A program made the position numbers and the translations under genes. This document shows, piece by piece, positions 15,474-24,572 of a stretch of DNA of 41,143 nt. The notes under the pieces were generated by a model that saw only the letters and a list, made by a program, of their open reading frames with translations, was not told the origin of the DNA and made no database searches. The stretch is taken from positions 1-41,143 of the forward strand of contig ONKA01000024.1 in the NCBI GenBank assembly GCA_900318265.1, written 5' to 3'. Each line of letters starts with the position of its first letter. The stretch's first letter is position 1. Origin of the DNA: an uncultured Bacteroidales bacterium (lineage in GTDB: Bacteria > Bacteroidota > Bacteroidia > Bacteroidales > F082).

Positions 15474-17102
15474 ATGAAAAGAAAATTCTTACTCATTCTT
15501 GCCTCCAGCATCGTCTGCTGCTTCCTTTCGGTTTCATGCGGTTCGAACCGCCAAGCCTCAACTCCTCCGCAGGACATCATTGTGCTTTATGAGAACGACG
15601 TCCACTGTGGCGTTGACGGATACGCCAATTTTGCCGCTCTCAAGAACGAGATGAAGGCAACCCACAAGTATGTCACCGTTGTGTCCAATGGCGATTTTGT
15701 CCAAGGCGGTAGCTTGGGTGCTTCCTCTCACGGACGTAACATCATCAACATCATGAACGCCGTGGGTTATGATTACGTGACCCTTGGCAATCACGAGTTC
15801 GATTATGGCATTCCCCGTCAAATGGAGCTCATGGATGCCCTTGAAGCCGAATGCCTCTGCTGCAACTTCAAGGACCTGAGGACGGGCAAGCAGATTTACG
15901 AGCCTTATCATATCGTCAACTATGGCGGCTTCGATGTGGCATACGTTGGCATGTCGACGCCCTACACGATCAATTCTTCGACGCCTACCTATTTCAAGGA
16001 TGAGCAAGGGAATTACGTCTACAGTTTCTACATCGACAATTTCTACGAAACGGTTCAAAACGCGGTCAATTCAGCCAGAGCAAAAGGCGCTGATTTCGTG
16101 GTGGTTCTCTCGCACCTTGGAGATGAAGATGAAGGCGAAGGCGGAATCAACTCTCCCAGCATGATCGAGAACACTTACGGTATCGACATCGTCCTCGACG
16201 GCCACTCGCATAGCGTAATCCTTGACTCGATAGTGAAAAACAAGAATGGCCAGAACGTCACCTTGACCTCCACGGGCACCAAATTCCAATATATGGGCCG
16301 ACTCACTATCAGCACTGATGGCAAATTCAAGACCGAGCTCATCCCGACCGAAACCTACACCAAGAAAGACATGTCGGTGGTTAAGGTCATCGATGAGATC
16401 AAGGAAGGTTACAGGAAAGTCGCTGAGCAAGTCATCTTCACCAGCGATGTCAAGCTTGCCGCTTTTGACGACCAGAAGAACCGCCTTGTCCGTAATCAGG
16501 AAACGAATATCGGAAACTTCTGCACCGATGCCTATAGAACGGTGTTTGGTACCGACATCGCCTTCCTCGGTGGTGGCAGCATCAGAGCTGACCTTCCCAA
16601 GGGCGACGTGACTTTCAACGACCTTTACACGATGTTCCCCTTCGAGAACGGCACTTGCAAGGGCGAATGCACGGGCGAGGTCCTGCTCGACATCCTCGAG
16701 TTCTCTGTCTCCATTGCCCCCGGTGAGTTTGGTGGCTTCCAACAGGTCTCAGGACTTAGGTTCGAGTATGACTCCAGCATTCTTTCCCCCGTGGTCTATA
16801 ACGCCAACCACGACTTCGATGGCGTGAAAGGCGAACGCCGTGTCAAGAAGGTTGAGGTCTTTAACAAGGAAACGGGAAAATATGAGCCTTTGGATCCCAA
16901 GAAGACCTACACATTCGCGGCTTCCACCTATGTGGCCATTGACCATGGCGACGGCTTCGCTATGATGAGCCGTTGCTCTAACATCCAAGACTTAGGCGTC
17001 CTCGATACCGATATCATCCAGAACTTCTTGGAGAACTACAAGAACAACCACGTCGGCACCGAATATGCGGGTACCGAAGGCCGTATCAAGGATATTAAGT
17101 AA
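15474..17102 (+). CDS. 5'-nucleotidase/metallophosphatase lipoprotein (UshA-like)
   Basis: The 542-residue protein has a lipoprotein signal ending in SVSC (Cys22). The N-terminal calcineurin-like metallophosphatase domain shows YENDVHCG, SNGDFVQGG, TLGNHEFDYG, SHLGDE and DGHSHS, the full set of dinuclear metal ligands. The C-terminal 5'-nucleotidase domain (about 320-530) contains NFCTDAYR, GGGSIRADLPKG and FPFENG. Family members hydrolyse nucleotides or related phosphoesters outside the cytoplasm, releasing nucleosides and phosphate. It has its own promoter and is followed by a separate promoter for kbl, so it is probably monocistronic. Confidence 0.92.
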   Translation: MKRKFLLILASSIVCCFLSVSCGSNRQASTPPQDIIVLYENDVHCGVDGYANFAALKNEMKATHKYVTVVSNGDFVQGGSLGASSHGRNIINIMNAVGYDYVTLGNHEFDYGIPRQMELMDALEAECLCCNFKDLRTGKQIYEPYHIVNYGGFDVAYVGMSTPYTINSSTPTYFKDEQGNYVYSFYIDNFYETVQNAVNSARAKGADFVVVLSHLGDEDEGEGGINSPSMIENTYGIDIVLDGHSHSVILDSIVKNKNGQNVTLTSTGTKFQYMGRLTISTDGKFKTELIPTETYTKKDMSVVKVIDEIKEGYRKVAEQVIFTSDVKLAAFDDQKNRLVRNQETNIGNFCTDAYRTVFGTDIAFLGGGSIRADLPKGDVTFNDLYTMFPFENGTCKGECTGEVLLDILEFSVSIAPGEFGGFQQVSGLRFEYDSSILSPVVYNANHDFDGVKGERRVKKVEVFNKETGKYEPLDPKKTYTFAASTYVAIDHGDGFAMMSRCSNIQDLGVLDTDIIQNFLENYKNNHVGTEYAGTEGRIKDIK

Positions 17103-17130
17103 GCTGGAACAATTATCAAATGTTTTTTCG

Positions 17131-17139
17131 TACTTTTGC
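17131..17139 (+). promoter_or_regulatory. -7 box for the kbl-tdh operon
   Basis: TACTTTTGC matches TANNTTTGC, 34 bases before the kbl ATG. No good -33 TTG is visible. Confidence 0.6.
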
Positions 17140-17172
17140 ACCCAAAGAAAAACAACTTTAATTTTACATACG

Positions 17173-18360
17173 ATGTACACAAATTTTCAAGAGTATCTGA
17201 AGAAGGAATTGGCTCAGATTGAAGCCGATGGCCTGTATAAAAAAGAACGCATCATTGAGAGTGCCCAAGGCGCTGAGATCATGGTTGGTGGCAAAGTGTG
17301 CCTCAACTTCTGCGCTAATAACTACCTCGGCTTGGCCGACAACCCCGAGCTGATCCAAGCCGCCAAGGACGGCATGGACGCCCGTGGCTTCGGTATGGCC
17401 TCTGTCCGCTTCATCTGCGGTTGTCAAGACCTCCACAAGAAGTTGGAAGCCAAGATTGCTGAGTTCTTCGGCACGGAAGACACCATCCTCTATGCTGCTT
17501 GCTTCGACGCCAATGGTGGCGTGTTTGAGCCGCTGCTCGGTCCCGATGATGCTATCATCTCCGATGCTTTGAACCATGCTTCCATCATTGACGGCGTGCG
17601 CCTCTGCAAGGCCCAGCGTTTCCGCTATGCCAATGCCGACATGGCCGACCTTGAGAAGCAACTGCAAGACGCCCAGGCTTGCCGCTTCCGCCTCATCGTC
17701 ACCGACGGTGTGTTCTCGATGGATGGCAACGTCTGCCCGCTCGATAAGATCTATGAACTGGCACAGAAATACAATGCCATGGTGATGGTTGACGAGAGCC
17801 ACTCCGCTGGCGTGGTTGGCCGCACGGGTCGTGGTGTCACTGAACATTATAACCTCCGTGGCAAGATCGAAATCCTGACCGGTACCCTTGGCAAGGCCTT
17901 CGGCGGCGCTATGGGTGGCTTCACCACTGGCCGTAAGGAAATCATCGACATGCTGCGTCAGCGCAGCCGTCCGTACCTCTTCTCCAACTCGATGGCTCCT
18001 GGCCTCGTGGCCGCTGGCATCCGTATGTTCGAGATGATGAGCGAGACCAACGCCCTGCAGGACAAGCTGCATGAAAACACCGCCTACTTCATCAAGAAGA
18101 TGACCGAGGCCGGCTTCGACTGCAAGCCTTCGCAATCCGCCATCTGCGCCGTGATGCTCTACGACGCCCCGTTGTCGCAGAAGTTCGCCGCCAAGTTGCA
18201 GGAAGAAGGCATCTTCGTCACGGGATTCTACTATCCTGTGGTGCCGAAGGGACAGGCCCGTATCCGCGTGCAGGTGAGCGCCGCCCACGAGCGTGAGCAC
18301 CTCGACAAGTGCATCGCCGCCTTCGTGAAGATTGGTAAAGAACTTGGTATCTTGAAATAA
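17173..18360 (+). CDS. kbl: Glycine C-acetyltransferase (2-amino-3-ketobutyrate CoA ligase)
   Basis: The 395-residue PLP enzyme cleaves 2-amino-3-ketobutyrate with CoA to give glycine and acetyl-CoA, the second step of threonine breakdown. It has the alpha-oxoamine synthase features NFCANNYLGLADNPE, GMASVRFICG, SDALNHASIIDG, VDESHSAGVVGRTGRG and the PLP-binding lysine in TGTLGKAFGG (Lys241). Length and sequence are typical of Kbl. I chose the ATG at 17173 because it follows the -7 box at 17131; the upstream frame overlaps the preceding gene. The threonine dehydrogenase gene follows 11 bases later, which supports Kbl over other members of the family. Confidence 0.93.
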   Translation: MYTNFQEYLKKELAQIEADGLYKKERIIESAQGAEIMVGGKVCLNFCANNYLGLADNPELIQAAKDGMDARGFGMASVRFICGCQDLHKKLEAKIAEFFGTEDTILYAACFDANGGVFEPLLGPDDAIISDALNHASIIDGVRLCKAQRFRYANADMADLEKQLQDAQACRFRLIVTDGVFSMDGNVCPLDKIYELAQKYNAMVMVDESHSAGVVGRTGRGVTEHYNLRGKIEILTGTLGKAFGGAMGGFTTGRKEIIDMLRQRSRPYLFSNSMAPGLVAAGIRMFEMMSETNALQDKLHENTAYFIKKMTEAGFDCKPSQSAICAVMLYDAPLSQKFAAKLQEEGIFVTGFYYPVVPKGQARIRVQVSAAHEREHLDKCIAAFVKIGKELGILK

Positions 18361-18371
18361 GGAATAACACA

Positions 18372-19319
18372 ATGAAAAAGATATTAATCGTTGGTTCCGG
18401 CGGACAGATCGGAACAGAATTGGTGAAGAAGCTCCGTGCTACCTACGGAAACGAAAACGTGGTGGCATCGGATCTTCGCCCTTTGACCGGTGAGATTGTT
18501 GAGACCGGTCCTTTTGAAAGAATCGACTCGACGCAGATCATGCAGATTGTCGACGTGGTGAAACGCTACAACATCGACACCATCTATAACCTTGCTGCTA
18601 TCCTTTCGGCCACGGCCGAGAAGAACCCCATGTTGGGTTGGAATGTCGGCATCGGCTCGTTGGTGAACTGCCTTGAAACGGCTCGTATCTTCAACTGCGC
18701 CGTCTTCACGCCTTCATCCATCGGCGCTTTTGGCGCCAGCACGCCGCACGACAACACGCCTCAAGATACCATTCAGCGTCCTAACACCATCTACGGCGTG
18801 ACAAAGGTCACTGGCGAATTGTTGAGCGACTATTACTTCACCCGCTTTGGTGTGGATACCCGCAGCGTCCGTTTCCCTGGCTTGATTTCCAACTTGACTT
18901 TGCCTGGCGGAGGCACCACCGACTACGCTGTTGAGATCTACTACGCCGCAGTGAAGGGCGAGAAGTTCTATTGCCCCATCAGCAAAGGCACCTACATGGA
19001 TATGATGTACATGCCCGACGCTTTGGATGCCATGGTCGACATTATGGAGGCCGACCCGAGCAAGCTGGTCCACCGCAACTCCTTCAATGTGACGGCCATG
19101 AGCTTCGACCCGGAAATCATCTATAACGCCATCAAGAAGTATTATCCGAACTTTGAGATGGAGTACAAGTTCGACCCGATCCGTCAGGCCATCGCCGACA
19201 GTTGGCCGAACAAGATGGACGACAGCTGCGCTCGCAAGGAGTGGGGCTGGAATCCCAAGTACGACCTCGACAAGATGACGGTCGACATGATTGAGACTTT
19301 GAAGAAGAAGTTGCTGTAA
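18372..19319 (+). CDS. tdh: L-threonine 3-dehydrogenase, short-chain (SDR) type
   Basis: The 315-residue protein has an N-terminal Rossmann motif GSGGQIG (8-14) and the SDR active-site pair Tyr141 and Lys145 in YGVTK. The phrases VRFPGLIS and DMMYMPDALDA match the extended-SDR, NAD-dependent threonine dehydrogenases rather than the zinc medium-chain type found in E. coli. It oxidises L-threonine to 2-amino-3-ketobutyrate, the substrate of the upstream Kbl, so the two genes make a complete threonine-to-glycine plus acetyl-CoA route. A perfect terminator hairpin follows at 19335. An annotation as a generic NAD-dependent epimerase would be the likely alternative, but the context favours threonine dehydrogenase. 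Confidence 0.9.
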   Translation: MKKILIVGSGGQIGTELVKKLRATYGNENVVASDLRPLTGEIVETGPFERIDSTQIMQIVDVVKRYNIDTIYNLAAILSATAEKNPMLGWNVGIGSLVNCLETARIFNCAVFTPSSIGAFGASTPHDNTPQDTIQRPNTIYGVTKVTGELLSDYYFTRFGVDTRSVRFPGLISNLTLPGGGTTDYAVEIYYAAVKGEKFYCPISKGTYMDMMYMPDALDAMVDIMEADPSKLVHRNSFNVTAMSFDPEIIYNAIKKYYPNFEMEYKFDPIRQAIADSWPNKMDDSCARKEWGWNPKYDLDKMTVDMIETLKKKLL

Positions 19320-19334
19320 TTAAGCAGTTTGAAA

Positions 19335-19370
19335 CGAAAAATGGAGAAGCAGATGCTTCTCCATTTTTCG
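19335..19370. terminator. Perfect 16-bp bidirectional terminator hairpin
   Basis: CGAAAAATGGAGAAGC (19335-19350) pairs perfectly with GCTTCTCCATTTTTCG (19355-19370) around AGAT. It ends kbl-tdh, and the -7 box of the next gene begins at the very next base. Confidence 0.9.
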
Positions 19371-19379
19371 TATCTTTGC
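19371..19379 (+). promoter_or_regulatory. -7 box for maf, abutting the terminator
   Basis: TATCTTTGC (TANNTTTGC) starts immediately after the terminator hairpin and lies 22 bases before the maf ATG. The -33 region would fall within the hairpin and shows no TTG. Confidence 0.6.
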
Positions 19380-19401
19380 CTCACATACACATTTGTACAT
19401 T

Positions 19402-19983
19402 ATGCTCTCCAACCTAAATAAATATCACATCATTCTCGCATCCAAATCTCCGCGCCGGCAGGAACTTTTGCGCGGCATGGGTGTCAATTTCGAGATTTTG
19501 ACCAAGGAAACGCCAGAAAACTATCCAACAGATTTGCCCTTGGATGAAGTGCCGAAATACCTCAGCCTGCAAAAGTCGTTGGCTTTTAATGACGATGAGC
19601 TTCCAGCCGATTATCTGTTGATTACCTCCGATACCGTCGTCATTTGCGAAGGCGAGATCTTGGGCAAGCCGAAGGATAGGGAAGACGCAGCAAGGATGCT
19701 TGAACTGCTTTCGGGCAAGACGCACCATGTGGTGACGGGCGTCACGGTGCGCTCGGCGGCGAAGACGGAATCTTTTGCGGTGCGCTCCAATGTGACTTTC
19801 GCTCAATTGGATGCGGAAGAAATCGCCTATTACATTGAGCATTGCAAGCCTTTTGACAAAGCGGGTGCCTACGGCATCCAAGAATGGATTGGCTATGTGG
19901 GCATCAGCGGGCTGGAAGGCTCTTTCTACAATGTGATGGGACTGCCGACGCGGAAATTGTATCAATGCTTGAAAAGCTTCTGA
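19402..19983 (+). CDS. maf: Maf-like nucleotide pyrophosphatase
   Basis: The 193-residue protein has the Maf signature ASKSPRRQELL near the N terminus, the catalytic Asp in ITSDTVVICEGEILGKP, and FDKAGAYGIQEW. Maf proteins hydrolyse non-canonical or canonical nucleoside triphosphates (dTTP/UTP type in many bacteria) to monophosphates and are linked to septum arrest and nucleotide-pool cleaning. I chose the ATG at 19402 over an in-frame TTG at 19393. The surE promoter is read out of its last codons. Confidence 0.92.
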   Translation: MLSNLNKYHIILASKSPRRQELLRGMGVNFEILTKETPENYPTDLPLDEVPKYLSLQKSLAFNDDELPADYLLITSDTVVICEGEILGKPKDREDAARMLELLSGKTHHVVTGVTVRSAAKTESFAVRSNVTFAQLDAEEIAYYIEHCKPFDKAGAYGIQEWIGYVGISGLEGSFYNVMGLPTRKLYQCLKSF

Positions 19984-20001
19984 GTTTTTTGCTATTTTTG
20001 C
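19969..20001 (+). promoter_or_regulatory. Promoter for surE and the genes downstream
   Basis: TTG at 19969-19971, within the last codons of maf, and TATTTTTGC at 19993-20001 are separated by 21 bases. It is the only clear promoter I see before the run of seven close-packed genes ending at 28201. Confidence 0.7.
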
Positions 20002-20017
20002 AGAATATTGTTGTGCG

Positions 20018-20797
20018 ATGAATAAAAAGCGCCCACAAATATTGATTACCAACGATGATGGCTATGCCGCCAAAGGCCTGCGCAAGCTGGTCACGCTGAT
20101 GCGCACGCTTGGCGACGTGGTGCTCATTTCGACGGATGAGGTGATGTCGGCCAAAAGCCATTCCTGTACCATCCGCGAAAGGCTCTATGTCCGTCTCGTT
20201 CAAGAGGAGGAAGGTTTCAAGGAGTACCGCTGCAACGGCACGCCCGTCGACTGCGTGAAGCTCGGTTACCAGAAACTGATGCCGACGCCACCTGATTTGG
20301 TCGTCTCGGGCATCAACCACGGCATGAATGCTGCCACGACGGTGGTCTACTCGGGCACAATTGGCGCTGTCATCGAGGCCTGCATGAATGGCTTGAACGC
20401 CATAGGATACAGCCTCTTCAGCCTGAATCCTGATGCCGACTTCGATCATCTCGACACGGCTATCCTTGAAATCACGCAAAAAGTGCTGAAAGAAGGCCTC
20501 CCCAAGGGCGTTTGCCTCAATGTGAACTTCCCCAAACGCTGTGAGGAACCCATGAAAGGCATCAAAGTGTGCCGACAGGCGGCCTGCCGATGGGTGGAGT
20601 ATTTCAAGGATCAATATGACGAAAACGGGCAACAGTTTTACGACCTGGAAGGCACCTTTGAGAGTGACGACATCACGCCCGACACCGACCTTTGGGCTTT
20701 GCAAAACAACTACATCTCGGTGGTCCCGACTTGTTTCGATTGGACGGCGCATTTGCAGATAAAACCGATGAAAGAATTTGATACTTTAAGCATATAG
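20018..20797 (+). CDS. surE: 5'/3'-nucleotidase SurE
   Basis: The 259-residue protein carries the SurE metal-binding N terminus ILITNDDGYAAKG (8-20), the conserved SAKSHSCTI, and SGINHGMNAATTVVYSGTIGAV. SurE is a cytoplasmic metal-dependent phosphatase that dephosphorylates nucleoside 5'- and 3'-monophosphates and may act on short polyphosphate. The ATG is 17 bases after the -7 box. The next gene starts 2 bases after its stop. Confidence 0.95.
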   Translation: MNKKRPQILITNDDGYAAKGLRKLVTLMRTLGDVVLISTDEVMSAKSHSCTIRERLYVRLVQEEEGFKEYRCNGTPVDCVKLGYQKLMPTPPDLVVSGINHGMNAATTVVYSGTIGAVIEACMNGLNAIGYSLFSLNPDADFDHLDTAILEITQKVLKEGLPKGVCLNVNFPKRCEEPMKGIKVCRQAACRWVEYFKDQYDENGQQFYDLEGTFESDDITPDTDLWALQNNYISVVPTCFDWTAHLQIKPMKEFDTLSI

Positions 20798-20799
20798 CG

Positions 20800-21054
20800 A
20801 TGAAAATCAAAGATAACTTTTGGCTTGGATTGTTGATCGGAGCGGCCAGCTTCGGGCTGTTTTTCCTCTTGTTTAGCTTGATTCCTTGGGAAAGCCTCGG
20901 TAGGTTTTCTACCCGTGCTCCTTATCTCTTGGCCTTCATCCCCGGTGTCGTCCTGTTCAGGATGATGCTGGTGAAATGGAACCTCGACAAGATGGGTCGC
21001 GGTGTGTTGGCCGTGACGGTGGTGGGCATGTTATTGGTGTTTTTCCTTGTTTAG
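20800..21054 (+). CDS. Small hydrophobic membrane protein between surE and lpxB
   Basis: The 84-residue protein is mostly three hydrophobic segments (about 8-28, 40-56 and 66-84) with a short charged loop KWNLDKMGRG. I do not recognise a named family. It starts 2 bases after surE and ends 14 bases before lpxB, so it is certainly within the same transcript. Similar small membrane proteins often sit beside surE-lpxB in Bacteroidetes (from memory). Function unknown. Confidence 0.8.
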   Translation: MKIKDNFWLGLLIGAASFGLFFLLFSLIPWESLGRFSTRAPYLLAFIPGVVLFRMMLVKWNLDKMGRGVLAVTVVGMLLVFFLV

Positions 21055-21068
21055 AAAACTGACAATCA

Positions 21069-22193
21069 ATGAAGTATTATATCATAGCAGGTGAAGCCTC
21101 AGGCGATTTGCACGCGTCGAATCTGGTCGCCGAAATCAAGAAGAAGGACAAGAAAGCAGAATTCCGTGGTTTTGGTGGCGACCTGATGAAGGCGCAAGGC
21201 GTCGACTTGGTGAAGCATTACCGTATGATGGCCTACATGGGCTTCGTCGAGGTGGCGGTCAACCTGCGCAAGGTGTTGGGCAACATTTCCCTTTGCAAGA
21301 AGGATATCTTGGAGTATCAGCCCGACGTGGTGATTTTGGTTGACTATCCCGGCTTCAATTTCCGCATCGCCGATTTCGCTCATGAGAAAGGCTTCAAGGT
21401 GATTTATTACATCTCGCCCCAGCTTTGGGCTTGGAAACGCCGCCGCGTGAAGAAGGTCAAGCGCTCGGTAGACAAGATGCTGGTGATCCTGCCTTTTGAA
21501 GAGGAGTTTTACAAGCGTTACGGCGTGGATGTCACTTATGTCGGCAACCCGCTTTTGGACGAGATGTCGAAGTTTGGTCTGGCCAACCGCTCCATCTTCC
21601 TGCGGCGCAACAGCCTAGGCGAGTCGCGCGAGATCATCGCCATGTTGCCTGGTAGTCGCCGACAGGAAGTGAAGCGCATGCTGCCTGTCATGTTGAAGGT
21701 GGTGCCACATTTCCCGAAATATCAGTTTGTCATCGCCGGCGTTTCATCGCTCGACAAGTCCTTGTATAAGGACATCATTGGTAACGCAGATGTGTTTTTG
21801 GTGGAAAACCAGACATACGAATTACTGCAAAACTCCAGTGCGGCTTTGGTCACCTCGGGCACGGCCACTTTGGAGACGGCACTGTTCACCGTGCCGGAAG
21901 TGGTGTGCTACAAAGCTACTGACTTCTCCTACCGTCTTGCTAAATGGATGATCAAGGTGAAGTTCATCTCGTTGGTCAACCTGGTGATGGACAGGGAAGT
22001 GGTCAAGGAGCTGATTCAGGGCGACCTGACCGAGGACAATCTCGTAAAGGAATTGGACCAGTTGCTGCACAACGCCAAGCGTCAACGCAAGTTGTTGGAG
22101 GATTATGTCGAACTGAAAGACCGACTCGGTAATGCAGGTGCGTCCGAGAGGGCGGCGACGGTTATAATGGCTGAGCTGAAGTCGAAAACATAG
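21069..22193 (+). CDS. lpxB: Lipid-A-disaccharide synthase
   Basis: The 374-residue GT19 enzyme condenses UDP-2,3-diacylglucosamine with lipid X to form the lipid A disaccharide at the inner face of the cytoplasmic membrane. It shows IAGEASGDLHAS at the N terminus, GFGGDLM, MGFVEV, VDYPGFNFRIA, YISPQLWAWKRRR, LPFEEEFYKRYGVDVTYVGNPLLDE, LPGSRRQEV and LVTSGTATLETAL, all typical. Length is normal. It shows that the organism makes lipopolysaccharide or a related lipid A. Confidence 0.96.
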   Translation: MKYYIIAGEASGDLHASNLVAEIKKKDKKAEFRGFGGDLMKAQGVDLVKHYRMMAYMGFVEVAVNLRKVLGNISLCKKDILEYQPDVVILVDYPGFNFRIADFAHEKGFKVIYYISPQLWAWKRRRVKKVKRSVDKMLVILPFEEEFYKRYGVDVTYVGNPLLDEMSKFGLANRSIFLRRNSLGESREIIAMLPGSRRQEVKRMLPVMLKVVPHFPKYQFVIAGVSSLDKSLYKDIIGNADVFLVENQTYELLQNSSAALVTSGTATLETALFTVPEVVCYKATDFSYRLAKWMIKVKFISLVNLVMDREVVKELIQGDLTEDNLVKELDQLLHNAKRQRKLLEDYVELKDRLGNAGASERAATVIMAELKSKT

Positions 22194-22201
22194 GTATTAT
22201 T

Positions 22202-24568
22202 ATGGGAAGAAGATTTGCTCTATTGTTGTTATTGCTTGCTTTGAGCTTTGTTTCGTGGAGTCAAAATTCGACTCAGGGGAAAGAGTTTTGGCTTTCGTTC
22301 ATGAAAAATGGCTATCAGTATAATGGTACGGAGTGGGTGGAGACGCAGGTGATGGTTAGCGCAAAACGGGATTGTAGTGGGACGATCAGAAATCCGCGCA
22401 CTTCGTGGTCAATGTCTTTTACGGTTGAGAGCGGAAACGTGGTGGTGCTGCAAATCCCATTGAACCAAGGCTATAATACCGACAATGAGGGCACCCCTTC
22501 CAGTTTTGGGTTGCAACTGACAGCTACGGATACCATCTCGGTTTATACAGCCAACTGTGCCACCAATTCGTTTGATGCCTCGTTTGTGCTTCCTGCTGAA
22601 AGCCTCGGTTCGGATTATATCGTTCAGAGCGACAGCCAGTCGAAGACCCAGGTTGCGTTTCCTGATTACGAAACGAGTGCCTTCCTCATCGTTGCAACGG
22701 AGGACAATACTCAAATCGATATTATCCCGTCTGTGAAAACCCATGATGGTCATCTTGCTGATACTCTTTATTCGGTCAGTTTGGATAAAGGGCAGACTTA
22801 TTCCATGCGTTCGAACAGCTATTCCGACGAGCGTGACCTCTCAGGTACAAAGATTAGTGCCCACGATGGCAAGAAAATCGCTGTTTTCAACGGTAATACG
22901 CTGACTACCATACCCAATTCGTTTACGGATGGATATGACCATATTTTTGAACAGGCGTTGCCCGTGGAGACTTGGGGCCAACAGTTTGCGGTCACAGGCT
23001 CATTGAACCGCACGCGTGATTTGGTGAAGGTCACAGCGGGTCATGACAATGACACTGTGTGGTGTAATGGCCAGTTTCTGACAGTTCTCAATGCTGGACA
23101 ATCGTATGATTTTTGGCTCTATTCTTCTACAGGAGAACATCAGTTCGAGGGAGGTACATGTTTTGTCAATACTTCATTGCCGAGTATGGTTTTTCTTTAT
23201 AACACAACATCTTACGATGCTGAGAATATGTCAATGGAAGATGGAGACCCGTCGATGGTGTGGATACCGCCTGTTGAGCAAAAAATCAACGAAATTACTT
23301 TCTGCACTTTCAATCATATCAAAGCTACCATCGATTATCATTACGTGAATATTGTTGTGGAGACTGAGAGCGTAGGAGATGTGTATTTGGATGGTAATCT
23401 GCTTGACCCCAGTCAGTTCCATCCGCTTATTGGCAACGAGGCCTATTCTTGCGCAAAAGTGCAAATCTCGCATGGCGTTCATCGCCTTTCATGCATGTGG
23501 GGACTGATAGCGCATGTCTATGGCTTCGGTAATGTTAAGGGCTATGCTTATTGTGTGGGCGCCAATGTGTTGGATTTGTCGGGAAGTCTTTTTGTCAATG
23601 GACAGGCAAGCCACTTGTATCATGATGGCTTGTACCTTTGTGTTGGTGAGAGTGCCGATTTCAAGTTGCGTACCAACTATCCTGTGCGGCGCGTGTTTTG
23701 GGATTTCGATGACTCTATGATAGAGGGAGGAATGACTGTGACGCATGCTTTTGAGCAAGTCGGGGATTTTGTCACTATGGCATGTGTCGAAGGCATTGAC
23801 GCCTTTACGAATGAGCCAGTTTACGACACGCTATCTTTTATTGTGCATGTCGGCCAACCGGAATACCATGATGAGACCCATGTGGTTTGCGATGTGGATG
23901 CATTTGATTACTATGGAGTGGAATACACGCAATCGGGATATTATGAGCGGATTGGAACCAATATCTATGGCTGTGACAGCATCTACTACCTGCATCTTGA
24001 TATGGAGTTTACGCCGCATTTTGAGTTTGTCGGTTCTCATTGGCCCATCGGTGGCACGGAGACGCATATCAGCGTGAACGAATATGCGATTGAACCCATA
24101 GAGCCACGAACGCATTTCGACACGGTGCTATGGCAAATCGACTGTCCTAACTGGCATGTGGAACCGCATGGCAGCAAAGGCGAGGAGTGTACGCTTTATA
24201 TCCATTCCTACTTGTTGGAACCTGTTGCCTTGCACGCTTGGGCCATCAACCGCTGCGACACGGTGCATGAGGAGTTCTTCATCCAGACTTCGTATTACGG
24301 CATGGATGATAACGTGCAAGATCCTGGTTTCATGATTGCTCCCAATCCAACTGATGGCAACGTCAATGTATATTTTGAAGACGTGCAGGGTAAGGCCGAA
24401 ATTGAGGTTTTCAATAGCATTGGCCAGAAAGTGGATGCTTTTATTATAGATGAAATCCAAAACCGAGAGATGGCTTATATGATGCCTGATTTTCCTGATG
24501 GACTATATTGTTTCGTTGTGAAAATCAAAGGAAGCACTTTGATGCGAAAACTCATATTAAAACGCTAG
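22202..24568 (+). CDS. Large T9SS cargo protein with IgGFc-binding-like and PKD domains
   Basis: The 788-residue protein has a signal peptide ending near VSWSQ. The N-terminal half (about 25-330) has the IgGFc-binding-protein N-terminal pattern: GKEFWLSFMKNG, SDYIVQSDSQSKTQVAF, FLIVATEDNTQIDI and FEQALPVETWGQQFAV. A PKD-like domain (about 493-545) contains VFWDFDDSM and VTHAFEQVGDF. Residues about 708-788 form a type A T9SS sorting domain: IAPNPTDGNVNV, VFNSIGQKV, FPDGLYCFVVK and KLILKR at the end. It should be exported through the outer membrane by the type IX system and attached to or released from the surface, perhaps for adhesion. It starts 8 bases after lpxB and looks more AT-rich than its neighbours (not computed). 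Confidence 0.88.
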   Translation: MGRRFALLLLLLALSFVSWSQNSTQGKEFWLSFMKNGYQYNGTEWVETQVMVSAKRDCSGTIRNPRTSWSMSFTVESGNVVVLQIPLNQGYNTDNEGTPSSFGLQLTATDTISVYTANCATNSFDASFVLPAESLGSDYIVQSDSQSKTQVAFPDYETSAFLIVATEDNTQIDIIPSVKTHDGHLADTLYSVSLDKGQTYSMRSNSYSDERDLSGTKISAHDGKKIAVFNGNTLTTIPNSFTDGYDHIFEQALPVETWGQQFAVTGSLNRTRDLVKVTAGHDNDTVWCNGQFLTVLNAGQSYDFWLYSSTGEHQFEGGTCFVNTSLPSMVFLYNTTSYDAENMSMEDGDPSMVWIPPVEQKINEITFCTFNHIKATIDYHYVNIVVETESVGDVYLDGNLLDPSQFHPLIGNEAYSCAKVQISHGVHRLSCMWGLIAHVYGFGNVKGYAYCVGANVLDLSGSLFVNGQASHLYHDGLYLCVGESADFKLRTNYPVRRVFWDFDDSMIEGGMTVTHAFEQVGDFVTMACVEGIDAFTNEPVYDTLSFIVHVGQPEYHDETHVVCDVDAFDYYGVEYTQSGYYERIGTNIYGCDSIYYLHLDMEFTPHFEFVGSHWPIGGTETHISVNEYAIEPIEPRTHFDTVLWQIDCPNWHVEPHGSKGEECTLYIHSYLLEPVALHAWAINRCDTVHEEFFIQTSYYGMDDNVQDPGFMIAPNPTDGNVNVYFEDVQGKAEIEVFNSIGQKVDAFIIDEIQNREMAYMMPDFPDGLYCFVVKIKGSTLMRKLILKR

Positions 24569-24572
24569 GACT

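Noticed and set aside
17164-18372. 402-codon minus-strand frame opposite kbl
   Set aside because: Shadow of kbl, which has complete PLP-enzyme motifs; the antisense product matches nothing I know.
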